64,000 nt of DNA, taken from positions 3,038,001 through 3,102,000 of the forward strand of contig NZ_CP141062.1 of the NCBI RefSeq assembly GCF_034661295.1, read 5' to 3'. A model generated the notes under the pieces. It did not search any database and was not told the DNA's origin. It saw nothing but the letters and a program-made list of their open reading frames with translations. This stretch comes from Faecalibacter sp. LW9. Lineage in GTDB: Bacteria > Bacteroidota > Bacteroidia > Flavobacteriales > Weeksellaceae. Below, one piece after another: positions 7,976 to 18,416 of the stretch. Position 1 is the stretch's first letter. Each line of letters starts with the position of its first letter. A program made the translations under genes and the position numbers.

Positions 7976-9853
7976 ATGAACAAAGGAAGCATTAATGTAT
8001 CGGTGGAAAATATCTTTCCATTAATCAAAAAATTCTTATACTCTGATCACGAAATCTTTTTACGCGAATTAGTTTCAAATGCAACGGATGCGACTTTAAA
8101 ATTAAAACACTTATGCAACATCGGTGAAGCTAAAGTGGAATACGGTGAACCTAAAATTGAAGTCAAAATCAACAAAGAAAATTCTACGTTACACATTATC
8201 GATCAAGGATTGGGGATGACTGCGGAAGAAGTTGAAAAATACATCAATCAAGTGGCGTTCTCTGGTGCAGAAGAATTCATCAACCAACACAAAGATGCAG
8301 ACGGAATCATTGGACATTTTGGATTAGGGTTCTACTCTGCTTTTATGGTTGCCGATAAAGTAGAAATTATCACGAAATCGTATAAAGATGCCCCTGCAGC
8401 CCATTGGACGTGTGATGGATCTCCAGAATTCACATTAGATGTAGCGGATAAAACAGAACGCGGAACAGAAATCATCTTACATATCGCAGAAGATTCGAAA
8501 GAATTTTTAGACGAGTGGAAAATCCGTGAGTTATTAACGAAATACAACAAGTTTATGCCTGTTCCAATTAAATTCGGAACACGCAAAGAAACTTTACCAT
8601 TACCAGAAGGTGCTGCAGAAGATGCAAAACCTGAAGAAATTGAAGTGGATGATATCATCAATAATCCAACTCCAGCATGGACTAAAGCTCCATCTGATTT
8701 AAAAGAAGAGGATTATGCCAATTTCTACCGCGAATTGTACCCAATGCAATTTGAGGATCCGTTATTCCACATTCATTTAAATGTTGACTATCCGTTTAAT
8801 TTAACTGGAATTTTATTCTTCCCTAAGTTAGGAAACAACATCAACATTGATAAAGATAAAATTCAGTTATACCAAAACCAAGTATTCGTTACAGACGAAG
8901 TCAAAGGAATTGTGCCTGACTTCTTAATGTTATTACGTGGGGTAATTGACTCTCCAGATATTCCATTAAACGTTTCTCGTTCGTACTTACAAGCGGATGG
9001 TGCTGTGAAGAAAATTTCAGCACACATCACGAAAAAAGTAGCAGATAAAATGGCTTCATTAATGAACCAAAACCGTGAAGATTACGAACAAAAATGGAAC
9101 GATATCAAAGTTGTAATTGAATACGGAATGATTACAGAAGAGAAATTCTTCGAAAAATCAGACAAATTTGCATTATATCCTACAACAGATGGAAAATATT
9201 TCACGTGGTCTGAATTAGAAGCTGAAATCAAAGACATCCAAACGGATAAAAATGGTAAGATGGTGGTGTTATACGCAACAGATAAAGATGCACAAGACCA
9301 ATACATCCAAATTGCAAATGAGAAAGGATACAAAGTGTTATTCTTAGATTCGCCAATTGTTCCACACCTGATCCAAAAATTAGAAGGAACGAAAGAGAAC
9401 GTTACTTTTGCACGTGTGGATGCCGACCACATCAACAACTTAATCGATAAAGATGAAGTAAAAATTTCAAAATTGTCGGAGGAAGACAAAGAGAAATTAA
9501 AAACGCAGATTACAGAAGGTATCAATGATAAATCCTATACAGTGCAACTAGAAGATTTATCGGCTTCGGATGCGCCATTCATCATCACGCAATCTGAATT
9601 TATGCGTCGTATGAAAGATATGCAAGCGACTGGAGGTGCCGGAATGTTCGGAATGGGGAATTTCCCAGATATGTACAATTTAGTGGTAAATACCAACTCT
9701 GAATTAGCAAGTCAAATCTTAGCCAAAGATAACGATGAGGATAAAAAAGCTACAATTGCTCATGCCTTAGACTTAGCGAAATTATCGCAAGGGTTATTAA
9801 AAGGAAAAGAATTAACGAACTTCATTAACAAAAGTTTTGAAGCATTGAAATAA
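7976..9853 (+). CDS. htpG: Molecular chaperone HtpG (Hsp90)
   Basis: The protein is the bacterial Hsp90, an ATP-dependent homodimeric chaperone of the cytoplasm. The N-terminal GHKL ATPase domain shows ELVSNATDA (about 29-37), DQGLGMT (74-80) and GHFGLGFYSAFMV (about 111-123). The middle domain has the LPLNVSRSYLQ-type segment, with the conserved arginine near residue 337 (NVSRSYLQAD). The 625-residue length is normal. The intergenic gap upstream shares promoters with the divergent DUF72 gene. A terminator follows 23 bases after the stop. Confidence 0.98.
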   Translation: MNKGSINVSVENIFPLIKKFLYSDHEIFLRELVSNATDATLKLKHLCNIGEAKVEYGEPKIEVKINKENSTLHIIDQGLGMTAEEVEKYINQVAFSGAEEFINQHKDADGIIGHFGLGFYSAFMVADKVEIITKSYKDAPAAHWTCDGSPEFTLDVADKTERGTEIILHIAEDSKEFLDEWKIRELLTKYNKFMPVPIKFGTRKETLPLPEGAAEDAKPEEIEVDDIINNPTPAWTKAPSDLKEEDYANFYRELYPMQFEDPLFHIHLNVDYPFNLTGILFFPKLGNNINIDKDKIQLYQNQVFVTDEVKGIVPDFLMLLRGVIDSPDIPLNVSRSYLQADGAVKKISAHITKKVADKMASLMNQNREDYEQKWNDIKVVIEYGMITEEKFFEKSDKFALYPTTDGKYFTWSELEAEIKDIQTDKNGKMVVLYATDKDAQDQYIQIANEKGYKVLFLDSPIVPHLIQKLEGTKENVTFARVDADHINNLIDKDEVKISKLSEEDKEKLKTQITEGINDKSYTVQLEDLSASDAPFIITQSEFMRRMKDMQATGGAGMFGMGNFPDMYNLVVNTNSELASQILAKDNDEDKKATIAHALDLAKLSQGLLKGKELTNFINKSFEALK

Positions 9854-9876
9854 GCTAAACAGCCTATCAATAATAG

Positions 9877-9909
9877 AAATCTCAGCAAAATATGCTGAGA
9901 TTTTTTTAT
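9877..9909 (+). terminator. Intrinsic terminator of htpG
   Basis: The stem AAATCTCAGCA/TGCTGAGATTT is followed by a T tract, 23 bases after the htpG stop codon. Confidence 0.9.
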
Positions 9910-10141
9910 CATTAAACATTTATTGATGTGTTAAAGTTTTGATTTAATGATGATTATATTTTGCAAATATGATTTTTGTCATTAATTTTACTATAAGAAA
10001 TAAAAATAATCGTTCTCTTCTTTAAAATTAGTGAGGTTTTAAAACAGAACAATTAAGATTATTTTATTCTTGTACAACGAAATTTAATTTATAGTAAGAT
10101 GATTTCGTTATATGAAATTATTTTCATTATCAAATTTCGGG

Positions 10142-10171
10142 AAGGATGTTAAGCAATTGACATCCTTTTTT
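10142..10171 (+). terminator. Intrinsic terminator, block 1
   Basis: The arms AAGGATGT and ACATCCTT with a ten-base loop are followed by T residues. No coding gene lies directly upstream. Confidence 0.7.
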
Positions 10172-10304
10172 CCCCCAGAAGTTCTTTGATGATTACATAC
10201 GATATTCCATTTGAACGGAACTATTATGTAAAGAAATAATAGAGATAATCATCATGATTATATAAAGAACATTTTAAGTAAAATCAATTTATGATTTTCT
10301 TTAG

Positions 10305-10336
10305 GGATTTCAATTTTTAGGAATTGAAATCCTTTT
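10305..10336 (+). terminator. Intrinsic terminator, block 2
   Basis: An 11-base perfect stem (GGATTTCAATT/AATTGAAATCC) ends in TTTT. No coding gene lies directly upstream. Confidence 0.7.
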
Positions 10337-10550
10337 AAAATGGTTCAGTTTAGAATTGTAGGAATTTAACAAAAGCCGATTATTTACAATGTGTATCACA
10401 TTATTTTTGGTATGAATGTAAAGCGATATTTCATTCAAACGTATTATTCAAATAGTATTAACCCGTTATATTCCATTAAAACACAATTCAATCATATATT
10501 GAACACGTACAAAAAATAAGATCATTCCATGATCATAATATTTTTTGTTG

Positions 10551-10587
10551 AGGATTTCATTCAAACGAATGAAATCCTTTTTTTTTT
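10551..10587 (+). terminator. Intrinsic terminator, block 3
   Basis: A 12-base perfect stem (AGGATTTCATTC/GAATGAAATCCT) with a four-base loop is followed by a long T tract. It faces away from sdhB, so it serves a plus-strand transcript that has no visible coding gene. Confidence 0.8.
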
Positions 10588-10591
10588 GCAC

Positions 10592-10626
10592 AAAAAAAAG
10601 GTGTCAAATCAATGACACCTTTTTTA
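10592..10626 (-). terminator. Terminator of the sdh operon
   Basis: The stem AGGTGTCA/TGACACCT is flanked by an A tract on the plus strand, which gives the T tract needed on the minus strand. It lies 19 bases after the sdhB stop codon and could also act on the plus strand. Confidence 0.85.
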
Positions 10627-10644
10627 AAATATAATCGTTTATGA

Positions 10645-11421
10645 TTAAGCAATCTCTTCAGAAGTTAATTTAGCTGATAAGAACTCACGGTTCATACGAG
10701 CGATGTTCTCTAAAGAAATACCTTTAGGACATTCAACTTCACAAGCACCTGTATTTGTACAGTTACCAAAACCTTCTAAGTCCATTTGAGCTACCATTTT
10801 CTGTGCACGACGTGCAGCTTCAACTTGACCTTGTGGTAATAAAGCAAATTGAGAAACCTTAGCACCTACGAATAACATCGCAGATCCATTTTTACACGTT
10901 GCAACACAAGCTCCACAACCAATACATGTTGCAGCATCAAATGCATCATCAGCCGCTTTTTTGTTGATTGGAATAGCATTTGCATCTACTGTACGACCTG
11001 ATGTATTTACAGAAACATAAGCACCTGCTTGTTGGATACGGTCAAAAGATGAACGGTCAACAATTAAATCCTTGATCACTGGGAAAGCCGCAGATCTCCA
11101 TGGTTCGATGTAGATTGTTTCACCATCTTTGAACATACGCATGTGTAACTGACATGTTGTAACTCCAGAATCTGGTCCATGAGCTTGTCCATTAATGAAT
11201 AAAGAACACATACCACAGATCCCTTCACGACAGTCGTGGTCAAAAGCAACTGGCTCTTTTCCTTCCTCGATTAATTGCTCATTTAATAAGTCAAGCATTT
11301 CTAAGAATGAAGAATCAGTCGAAACATCTTTAAGAGAATATGTTTCCATTTTCCCTTGAGCATTAGCGTTTTTTTGACGCCAAATTTTCAGTGTAATACT
11401 GATTGTTTTTGATGATGCCAT
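10645..11421 (-). CDS. sdhB: Succinate dehydrogenase iron-sulfur subunit
   Basis: This 258-residue subunit carries the electron relay of complex II. A [2Fe-2S] ferredoxin-like domain has [10 protein letters not shown] (about residues 64-73) plus the later TTCQLH cysteine. Two further clusters are held by [17 protein letters not shown] (about 166-182) and the [15 protein letters not shown] block (about 221-235). It works at the cytoplasmic membrane face with SdhA and SdhC, oxidising succinate in the citric acid cycle and passing electrons to menaquinone. It is the last gene of sdhCAB, 62 bases after sdhA, and is followed by a terminator. Confidence 0.97.
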   Translation of the reverse strand: MASSKTISITLKIWRQKNANAQGKMETYSLKDVSTDSSFLEMLDLLNEQLIEEGKEPVAFDHDCREGICGMCSLFINGQAHGPDSGVTTCQLHMRMFKDGETIYIEPWRSAAFPVIKDLIVDRSSFDRIQQAGAYVSVNTSGRTVDANAIPINKKAADDAFDAATCIGCGACVATCKNGSAMLFVGAKVSQFALLPQGQVEAARRAQKMVAQMDLEGFGNCTNTGACEVECPKGISLENIARMNREFLSAKLTSEEIA

Positions 11422-11483
11422 ATTAATTTTTGATATTATGACATTCAGTTGAGCTCCAAGATGAGCCCAACCAAATGATTTTA

Positions 11484-13496
11484 TTATTTATAACTACGAG
11501 CTTTTAACTCAATAAATTTATACTCTAACATTTCCTTGTGTAACACCTCTTGGTTGATGTCAGCACCTTTGTATTCCCAAGCAGCAACGTAAGCGAAGTT
11601 TTCGTCATCACGTAATGCCTCACCTTCTGGAGTTTGGTACTCTTCACGGAAGTGTCCACCACAAGATTCGTTACGGTGTAAAGCATCAATTGCCATTAAT
11701 TGTCCTAACTCTAAGAAGTCAGCAACACGCATCGCTTTTTCTAACTCAGTATTTAATTCATCTGCAGATCCAGGAACTTTAACGTCACGATAGAATTCTT
11801 CACGTAATGCTGCAATTTCAGCAATCGCTTCTTTTAATCCTTTTTCGTTACGAGCCATACCTACTTTGTTCCACATAATCACACCTAAACGTTTGTGGAA
11901 GTGGTCAACAGATTTCGTACCTTTATTGTTAATGAAGAAGTTTAATTGATCTTTAACCGATTTTTCAGCTTCGTCGAATTCTGGTGTATTTGTAGGGATT
12001 TTACCTGTACGAATATCTGATGCTAAGTAATCAGCAATAGTATAAGGTAATACGAAGTAACCATCCGCTAAACCTTGCATTAATGCAGATGCACCTAAAC
12101 GGTTAGCACCGTGGTCAGAGAAGTTAGCCTCACCTGCTACGAAACATCCAGGGATTGTAGACATTAAGTTGTAATCTACCCATACACCACCCATTGTGTA
12201 GTGGATCGCTGGATAAATACGCATTGGGTTTTCATATGGATTCTCATCTGTAATTTTCCAGTACATTTGGAATAAGTTACCATATTTCTCCTCAATCCAT
12301 TTTTTACCTAATTCCTCAATACGAGCATCAGATGGATGAGTTTCACCGTTTGCGAATGCAACCTCTTTACCTTTCTTTCTAATTTCTTCTGTAAAGTCTA
12401 AGTATACTCCTTCTCCTGTTTCGTTCGCTTCGATTCCGTAACCAGCATCACAACGCTCTTTCGCAGCACGAGAAGCAACGTCACGAGGTACTAAGTTACC
12501 GAATGCAGGGTAACGACGCTCTAAGTAGTAATCTCTATCTTCTTCTTTAATGTCTCTTGCTTTTAGCTTACCTGCACGGATTGCTTCAGCATCTTCTTTC
12601 TTTTTAGGAACCCAGATACGTCCTGAGTTACGTAAAGATTCAGACATTAACGTTAATTTCGATTGATTTGTTCCGTGGATTGGAATACATGTTGGGTGAA
12701 TTTGTACGTAACATGGGTTAGCGAATAAAGCACCTTTTTTGTGAATTTTCCAAGCTGAAGTTACGTTAGATCCCATCGCATTCGATGATAAGAAATAAAC
12801 GTTACCGTAACCACCTGTAGCAATTACTACAGCGTGAGCTGAATGTCTTTCAATCTCACCTGTAATCATGTTACGTGCGATAATACCACGAGCTTTTCCA
12901 TCAACAATTACAATATCCAACATTTCGTGACGGTTGTACATCTCGATTTTTCCTAAGTGGATTTGGTGATTCATTGCTGAATAAGCACCTAATAATAATT
13001 GTTGACCTGTTTGTCCTTTCGCATAGAACGTACGAGATACTTGTACCCCACCGAAAGAACGGTTATCTAATAACCCACCGTATTCACGTGCAAAAGGAAC
13101 ACCTTGAGCAACACATTGGTCGATGATGTTACCAGAAACCTCAGCTAAACGATAAACGTTAGACTCACGAGCACGGTAGTCACCCCCTTTGATTGTATCG
13201 TAGAATAAACGGTAGATCGAGTCATTATCCCCTTTATAATTTTTAGCAGCATTTACCCCCCCTTGAGCAGCAATAGAGTGTGCACGACGTGGAGAATCTT
13301 GGTAACAAAATGCTTTAACTTTGTATCCTTGCTCAGCTAAAGTAGCTGCAGCAGATCCACCTGCTAAACCTGTACCAACAACTATAACATCAATTTTATC
13401 ACGGTTGTTTGGAGCAACTAAGTTTAAGTGAGCTTTGTGCTCGCTCCATTGATTTGCGATATCTCCTTTTGGAGTCTTTGAATTTAAAATACTCAT
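11484..13496 (-). CDS. sdhA: Succinate dehydrogenase flavoprotein subunit
   Basis: The 670-residue subunit binds FAD covalently and oxidises succinate. Visible motifs are the dinucleotide fold [20 protein letters not shown] (about residues 39-58), the FAD-linked histidine in [10 protein letters not shown] (about 73-82), the IHPTCIP substrate segment, and [10 protein letters not shown] with the active-site residues. The length and the absence of an SdhD partner fit the Bacteroidota type (B-type, one cytochrome b subunit). The spacing to sdhC is 12 bases, so the three genes are one operon. Confidence 0.97.
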   Translation of the reverse strand: MSILNSKTPKGDIANQWSEHKAHLNLVAPNNRDKIDVIVVGTGLAGGSAAATLAEQGYKVKAFCYQDSPRRAHSIAAQGGVNAAKNYKGDNDSIYRLFYDTIKGGDYRARESNVYRLAEVSGNIIDQCVAQGVPFAREYGGLLDNRSFGGVQVSRTFYAKGQTGQQLLLGAYSAMNHQIHLGKIEMYNRHEMLDIVIVDGKARGIIARNMITGEIERHSAHAVVIATGGYGNVYFLSSNAMGSNVTSAWKIHKKGALFANPCYVQIHPTCIPIHGTNQSKLTLMSESLRNSGRIWVPKKKEDAEAIRAGKLKARDIKEEDRDYYLERRYPAFGNLVPRDVASRAAKERCDAGYGIEANETGEGVYLDFTEEIRKKGKEVAFANGETHPSDARIEELGKKWIEEKYGNLFQMYWKITDENPYENPMRIYPAIHYTMGGVWVDYNLMSTIPGCFVAGEANFSDHGANRLGASALMQGLADGYFVLPYTIADYLASDIRTGKIPTNTPEFDEAEKSVKDQLNFFINNKGTKSVDHFHKRLGVIMWNKVGMARNEKGLKEAIAEIAALREEFYRDVKVPGSADELNTELEKAMRVADFLELGQLMAIDALHRNESCGGHFREEYQTPEGEALRDDENFAYVAAWEYKGADINQEVLHKEMLEYKFIELKARSYK

Positions 13497-13508
13497 TTTC
13501 TTTTGATA

Positions 13509-14189
13509 TTATAAGTTATTAACAAAATGGTAGATAGCGATAATAATAAATAACGCTGGAACTAAAATAGAATACCATTTACCGAAAGCAACAATAATTG
13601 GTGTATATCTCGCGTGACGAGCTCCAATTGATTGGAATGCTGATGCAAAACCATGTTGTAAGTGTAATGATAAGAATACGAAAGCCACTACATATAATAC
13701 TAATGTTACTGCATTAGTAAATACGTGGTTTACGTGATCCATAAAAAAGTTCCCTTCTCCAAAGTTAGGATCTACATTAACGTAATGAGCGTTAATTGTT
13801 GGAACCCAAAATTGCCATAAGTGCACTAATAAGAATAATAAAATAACTGCTCCTGAGATAATCATGTTTCTTGACATCCAACTTGAGTTAGCAGCACCAT
13901 TATACTTCGCATAAGCAACTGGTCCACGAGCTTTTTTGTTTTGAATTTCTAATACAAATCCCATCACAAAGTGGTATACGACACCAAATAATAAGACAGG
14001 TTGCATTACGAATTGAATAATTGGGTTTGCACTCATGAAAGCTGATACTTCATTGAACCCGTTAGGATTAATTACTGATAGTAAATTAATCACTAAATGC
14101 TGTAGTAAGAACACTAATAAAAATAAGGCTGACAAAGCCATAGCGAACTTCCTACCAATAGAAGACTTTAGTAATGATTCATTTGCCAT
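13509..14189 (-). CDS. sdhC: Succinate dehydrogenase cytochrome b subunit
   Basis: A 226-residue membrane protein with five likely transmembrane helices. Histidines suited to heme binding occur in each helix region (FLLQHLVINL, VVYHFVMGF, FLLVHLWQF, FLSLHLQHGF, AIYHFVNNL), as in di-heme B-type succinate:menaquinone reductases. It anchors SdhAB to the inner membrane and holds the quinone site. It is the first gene of the operon, and a plausible promoter lies 34-65 bases upstream of its start. Confidence 0.93.
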   Translation of the reverse strand: MANESLLKSSIGRKFAMALSALFLLVFLLQHLVINLLSVINPNGFNEVSAFMSANPIIQFVMQPVLLFGVVYHFVMGFVLEIQNKKARGPVAYAKYNGAANSSWMSRNMIISGAVILLFLLVHLWQFWVPTINAHYVNVDPNFGEGNFFMDHVNHVFTNAVTLVLYVVAFVFLSLHLQHGFASAFQSIGARHARYTPIIVAFGKWYSILVPALFIIIAIYHFVNNL

Positions 14190-14222
14190 AAAGCAATACG
14201 TTTAATTTTTTAGATATTGCTA

Positions 14223-14254
14223 CAAATTTAATCAACACAAACCGCTATTCACAA
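14223..14254 (-). promoter_or_regulatory. Putative sdhCAB promoter
   Basis: On the minus strand, TTG (14252-14254) and TAAATTTG (14223-14230) are about 21 bases apart and match the Bacteroidota consensus. Confidence 0.5.
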
Positions 14255-14353
14255 TGAATTTTATCATTTATAGACGGAATCTAACTAGTTTAGAACGATT
14301 CTTATTAAGAAGTTAAAATTTTTAATTTTTTGTAAAATTACTCAATTAAATTA

Positions 14354-14382
14354 TTGTTAATATCAAAATATTCCTATATTTG
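14354..14382 (+). promoter_or_regulatory. Promoter of the short RNA or leader upstream of the sigma factor gene
   Basis: TTG at 14354-14356 is followed, 18 bases later, by TATATTTG (14375-14382), a full match to TAnnTTTG. Transcription would start near 14388. Confidence 0.65.
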
Positions 14383-14387
14383 TTAAT

Positions 14388-14466
14388 GATAAAGCCGTAG
14401 CTTTTTCATAGGTTTAAGTTAGTTAGGAAATCTCCATATCTTTATGATGTGGAGATTATTTTTTTT
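14388..14466 (+). ncRNA. Small RNA or attenuator leader of the sigma factor operon
   Basis: A transcript from the promoter just upstream would run about 80 bases and end at a strong terminator: AATCTCCATATC pairs with GATGTGGAGATT (one G-T pair) at about 14430-14457, followed by eight T. No small frame is evident. The sigma factor gene begins 48 bases later, so this may be a free small RNA, or a leader whose terminator controls read-through into the sigma gene. I do not recognise the family. Confidence 0.5.
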
Positions 14467-14513
14467 GTAACATTTTTTTACTTTAGACTACTAATAGTAC
14501 AAACAACATTAAA

Positions 14514-15014
14514 TTGTCTGATAAAGCGCTAAATTTCACCAACTTAATCGAAGAAAATCAAGGGATTATTCATAAAATATGTCGTATCTATACCGACGAT
14601 GAATTTTCTCATGAAGATCTTTTTCAAGAAATTGTTTTACAATTGTGGCGTTCATTTGATAGTTTCAAAGGCGATTCAAAATTCTCCACATGGATGTACC
14701 GTGTAAGCCTTAATACAGCAATTATCCTTATTCGGAAAAAAAATCGAACCATCACCACCTCCTCTATTGAACATCAAATTATACCTTTCGACAACAATGA
14801 TTACGACGCCGAAGCGGAAGAACGTTTACAACTGCTCTATGCCGCAATTAAACTCTTAAATGATGTAGAAAGAGCATTGGTATTAATGTACCTGGAGGAT
14901 TTACCTTATAAAGATATTGCAGAAACACTCGGAATCTCTGAAGTCAACGCACGAGTAAAAATGAATCGTGTGAAAATTAAATTAAAAGATATCATAACTA
15001 AAATGGAACAATAA
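14514..15014 (+). CDS. ECF-type RNA polymerase sigma factor
   Basis: This 166-residue protein has region 2 (LFQEIVLQLWRSFDSFKGDSKFSTWMYRV-like, about residues 37-65) and region 4 (LEDLPYKDIAETLGISEVNARVKMNRVK-like, about 127-155), with no long linker, so it is a two-domain ECF sigma factor. The start is TTG at 14514; no ATG occurs in frame before an upstream stop (TAG at 14484-14486). The next gene begins one base after its stop and encodes a membrane protein likely to be its partner. Confidence 0.9.
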   Translation: MSDKALNFTNLIEENQGIIHKICRIYTDDEFSHEDLFQEIVLQLWRSFDSFKGDSKFSTWMYRVSLNTAIILIRKKNRTITTSSIEHQIIPFDNNDYDAEAEERLQLLYAAIKLLNDVERALVLMYLEDLPYKDIAETLGISEVNARVKMNRVKIKLKDIITKMEQ

Positions 15015-15015
15015 A

Positions 15016-15648
15016 ATGGAATTAGACGATTTTAAATCTGCTTGGAAAACTGTTCCAAATGAAAAAAAATACAACCAGAAAGCTATCTTTGAAATGTTGA
15101 AGAAAAAATCTTCTTCGACCATCAAATGCTTATTTCTATTTACGTTAATCGAATTTTTAATGGTATTAACGTTTACAATAACATCCTTAATAAAAGGCCT
15201 AATGTTTACCGGTGAAAACTTATCCTTTGAAAATTCAACAGCCTATTTCAATTTTACCATTGGAACATTATTCACCTTAGTCTTTACCTTATTCTTCTTA
15301 TGGTATAATTATAAAACCTATAGAAAAATAAACATCAACACCTCTACGAAAGCGTTGATTGTTCAAATTTCAAAATTCAGAAAATTCGTCAATCTTTTTA
15401 TTCTTTTTATTCTTATTGCGCTTATCGCTGTTTCGGTACCTTATTATTATGAATTAGGAATTAATATCTATACAGAAAAGGTCGGTAGCCACTATGATGC
15501 ATCAAAAGCACAAACCATAGGAATCGTATCCGTTACACTAGCTATCATATTCCTAATGATTATAACAACCATCTATTATGGCTTTATTCACTGGTTCTTT
15601 TTAAGAAAATTATCTCAAAACTTAAACGATTTAAATGAAATAAATTAG
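15016..15648 (+). CDS. Four-helix membrane protein, possible anti-sigma partner
   Basis: The 210-residue product opens with MELDDFKSAWKTVPNEKKYN, a short cytoplasmic N-terminus of a kind that is common in Bacteroidota proteins encoded right after ECF sigma genes. Four hydrophobic stretches follow (about residues 37-60, 77-96, 125-144 and 170-195). There is no zinc-binding anti-sigma motif. Regulation of the preceding sigma factor is inferred only from position, with one base between the genes. Confidence 0.75.
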   Translation: MELDDFKSAWKTVPNEKKYNQKAIFEMLKKKSSSTIKCLFLFTLIEFLMVLTFTITSLIKGLMFTGENLSFENSTAYFNFTIGTLFTLVFTLFFLWYNYKTYRKININTSTKALIVQISKFRKFVNLFILFILIALIAVSVPYYYELGINIYTEKVGSHYDASKAQTIGIVSVTLAIIFLMIITTIYYGFIHWFFLRKLSQNLNDLNEIN

Positions 15649-15674
15649 ATAAATCGTTTATTTTTGTATCCTCA

Positions 15675-15983
15675 ATGAATAAATTTCTAAAAAATATCAT
15701 CTATATGCTTATGCTCCTGATATCAACCTATCAGGCAATACATACTATTGGACATTTTTTAGATCACCAAGACAATAACACAAAAGAATACACCCATTTT
15801 AGCGAACACAAGTGTTCGTTATGTCATATTAATAGTACACCTTTATTACCAGAAGTCAACGTCCTATCCTTTGAGTGGAATGAAATTCATGTTCCCCAAG
15901 AAGAGACAAATTTGGTATTATCACGATACCAAAGTACGATTTTCGGAATCAAACAACTTCGAGCACCACCAGTAGAAATGTAA
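15675..15983 (+). CDS. Small single-span protein of a metal-receptor locus
   Basis: A 102-residue protein with an N-terminal hydrophobic segment (about residues 8-25), then His- and Cys-bearing sequence: HTIGHFLDHQD and HKCSLCHI (CxxC flanked by His). It ends in the sequence RAPPVEM. Small proteins of this layout are often encoded before TonB-dependent receptors in flavobacteria. Metal handling is suggested by the His/Cys motif and the His-rich neighbours. The exact role is unknown. Confidence 0.65.
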   Translation: MNKFLKNIIYMLMLLISTYQAIHTIGHFLDHQDNNTKEYTHFSEHKCSLCHINSTPLLPEVNVLSFEWNEIHVPQEETNLVLSRYQSTIFGIKQLRAPPVEM

Positions 15984-16024
15984 TCTTTACGAAATATTTT
16001 TTATATTTTTTTACATTTAATACT

Positions 16025-18406
16025 ATGTCATTTACTACTAAAAGCACTGTAATTGCTGCATTATTCTGCAGTAACGCATTTGCACAACATTATATTTCTG
16101 GTCAAGTCACAGACCAGAACCAAAAACCTATTCCTTTTGCTTCCATTGAAGTCAATAATGAGGTCATGGAAGCGGATGCTCAAGGTAAATTCATCATTAA
16201 AAATTTACCTATTGGAACGTATGAAATTTATATTCATGAGCAGGGCTATACCCCTATTCATCAGAAAATGATTCTGAATCAATCACAACATTATCAATTT
16301 GTGTTGATTCATGATCACAGTTATAATCTAAATCAAGTTGATGTCATTGCCCATAAGCATGATTTTACAACTGGAAATTCTGAACATGTAGGTCAAAATT
16401 ATGTTCGCGAAAATTACGCCGGTTCATTAGCAAAGTCATTGGAAAATATGGCGGGAGTGAATGCCTCTGGTATTGGTTCTTCTGCTTCTAAACCGATTAT
16501 TCGTGGATTAGGATTTAACCGATTATTGGTTGCTGAAAATGGAATCAAACAGGAAGGACAGCAATGGGGAGCGGATCATGGATTAGAAATTGACGCCTTA
16601 AACATTGAAGATGTAGAAGTCATTAAAGGGACAGCTACTCTTGAATATGGAAATGAAGCCATTGCAGGGATTATTAAAATTAAGAACAATCAACTTCCTC
16701 AAAAGAATTCATCTCCAACCAATGTATCCTTGATGTATCAATCCGTTAATGCCAATTACATCGGATCCATTAATCATCAATGGAGACGAGACCGCTTTTT
16801 TTATAAAGTCAAAGGTACGTATTCTGATTTTGGGGATTATCGCACCACGACAGATCGCATTAAATATTTGGATCGATGGATGCCTATATACGACCAACGC
16901 GTCAAAAACACGGCTGGAAGTGAGTTAAATCTTATGGGCTAACTGGGATATGTAGACCAAAATTTTAGAAGCATTTTAACCGTTTCCAATGTGCAACAAA
17001 AAATGGGATTCTTTCCAGGTTCCCATGGTATTCCTTTATTATCGCGATTAGAACCAGATGGAAGCAACAGAAATGTTGAATTTCCTTATCAACAAGTGAA
17101 TCATTTTAAAGTGATCAGCGAAAATGAATTGAAAATCAATTCAAAAAATAACATTAAGTTTAATTTTGCGTATCAGAATAATTTACGCCAAGAAATAAGT
17201 GCTTTCCATACCCATTACGGAAATCAAACTCCTCCAGCGAATAATCCGGATACGGAACTTGAATTTAATTTATCGACGTATGATACGCATATCAAATATG
17301 AGCATACCCATAATCAAAATTTCAAAACAATTATTGGAGCTCAAACGCAAATGCAAAACAATCGTATTGCTGGATACAATTACTTATTACCAAAATATCA
17401 GCGCAACATTTACAGCGGATATTTAATTGAAGAATTTCAGAAAGATAAGACATGGAAAGTAACAGCTGGGATTCGTTGGGATTATTCAGATTTTAAATCC
17501 GAAGGATATTTTGACGGTTTATTATATGACTATCTTACGGCAGAAAATTATGCTCCTGCAATAGCAAACTATTATGCCCAGCGCAGTGAAAACATTTCTC
17601 GTCATTTTTCGAATCTCAATGGGATGATTGGAGCCACATACCAACCCAATGATTTTTGGGATTTCAATGTAAATATTGGAACAAATTTCAGATTACCGAC
17701 AGCAATTGAATTAGGGGCAAATGGAATTCATCATGGTTCTTTCCGACACGAACGTGGGGATGCTACACTTGATTTAGAAAAAGGATATGCTTTTGATTTT
17801 AAAGCGACTTACCACAAAAACAATTGGGAAGTCGCTGTAAGTCCTTATGTGTATTATTTTGACAATTATATATTCTTAAAACCTTCTGGACAGTTCTCTA
17901 TTTTACCGCATGGTGGTCAAATTTATCAGTACATGCAGAGTAAAGCCCTATTGACAGGATTTGAAGTGGCTCTACAAAAACAATTCAATCATCAGTGGGA
18001 TGGGCAAATCATTTATGAGCACATCTACAATCGACAATTAACTTCAAATCACAAGTTAGGCCATTTTTTACCTTTCTCTCCTCCGAATACTTTATTTGGA
18101 AAAATGAATTATCGCCTAGCACAACCTTTGAAAGGATTTGAAAATTTAACGCTTCAAATTAACGGGAAATACGCCTTCGAACAGGCTCATATTGCGCAAA
18201 ACGAAGATATTACCAAAGATTATTTTGTTTTGGGAGCGGGGATTTCTACGGAATTGCATTTGGGACAATTCGAAGCTAAACTTTCCATTCAAGGAGGAAA
18301 TTTATTAAACAAGAAATACTTTAATCATACTAGTTTTTATAGACCGTTACAATTACCTGAACAGGCACGTAATATTCAAGTCATCTTAAATATTCCGTTG
18401 GGTTAA
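16025..18406 (+). pseudogene. TonB-dependent outer-membrane receptor interrupted by one in-frame stop
   Basis: Read through a TAA at 16940-16942, the frame gives about 793 residues. It has a signal peptide to about residue 21 (AFAQ), a carboxypeptidase-regulatory-like domain (QVTDQNQKPIPFASIEV, about 26-42), a plug domain (EGQQWGADHGLEIDALNIEDVEVIKGTATLEYG, about 177-209) and a beta-barrel ending near SFYRPLQLPEQARNIQVILNIPLG. Both halves are in one frame and the protein sequence continues across the stop (LGYVDQNFRSIL). The neighbours are a His/Cys-bearing small protein and a His-ended lipoprotein, so the ligand is probably a metal or a metal chelate. It could be a true pseudogene or a base error. 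Confidence 0.85.
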
Positions 18407-18416
18407 TCGCTATTCT

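Larger units (their letters stand above)
9910..10590 (+). other. Gene-free region with three successive terminators; possible small-RNA cluster
   Basis: No open frame of useful size is seen in this stretch of about 680 bases between htpG and the sdh terminator. Three separate plus-strand hairpins, each followed by T (10142-10171, 10305-10336, 10551-10587), divide it into blocks of about 150 to 250 bases. A TATTTTTG box at 10402-10409 fits a promoter for the third block. The second and third blocks each carry ATGTAAAG near their start. This layout suits a series of short independent RNAs; their identity is not known. Confidence 0.4.

Noticed and set aside
8332-9525. Long minus-strand frames inside htpG
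   Set aside because: They are antisense to a well-conserved htpG frame, lack recognisable protein patterns and are explained by its codon use.
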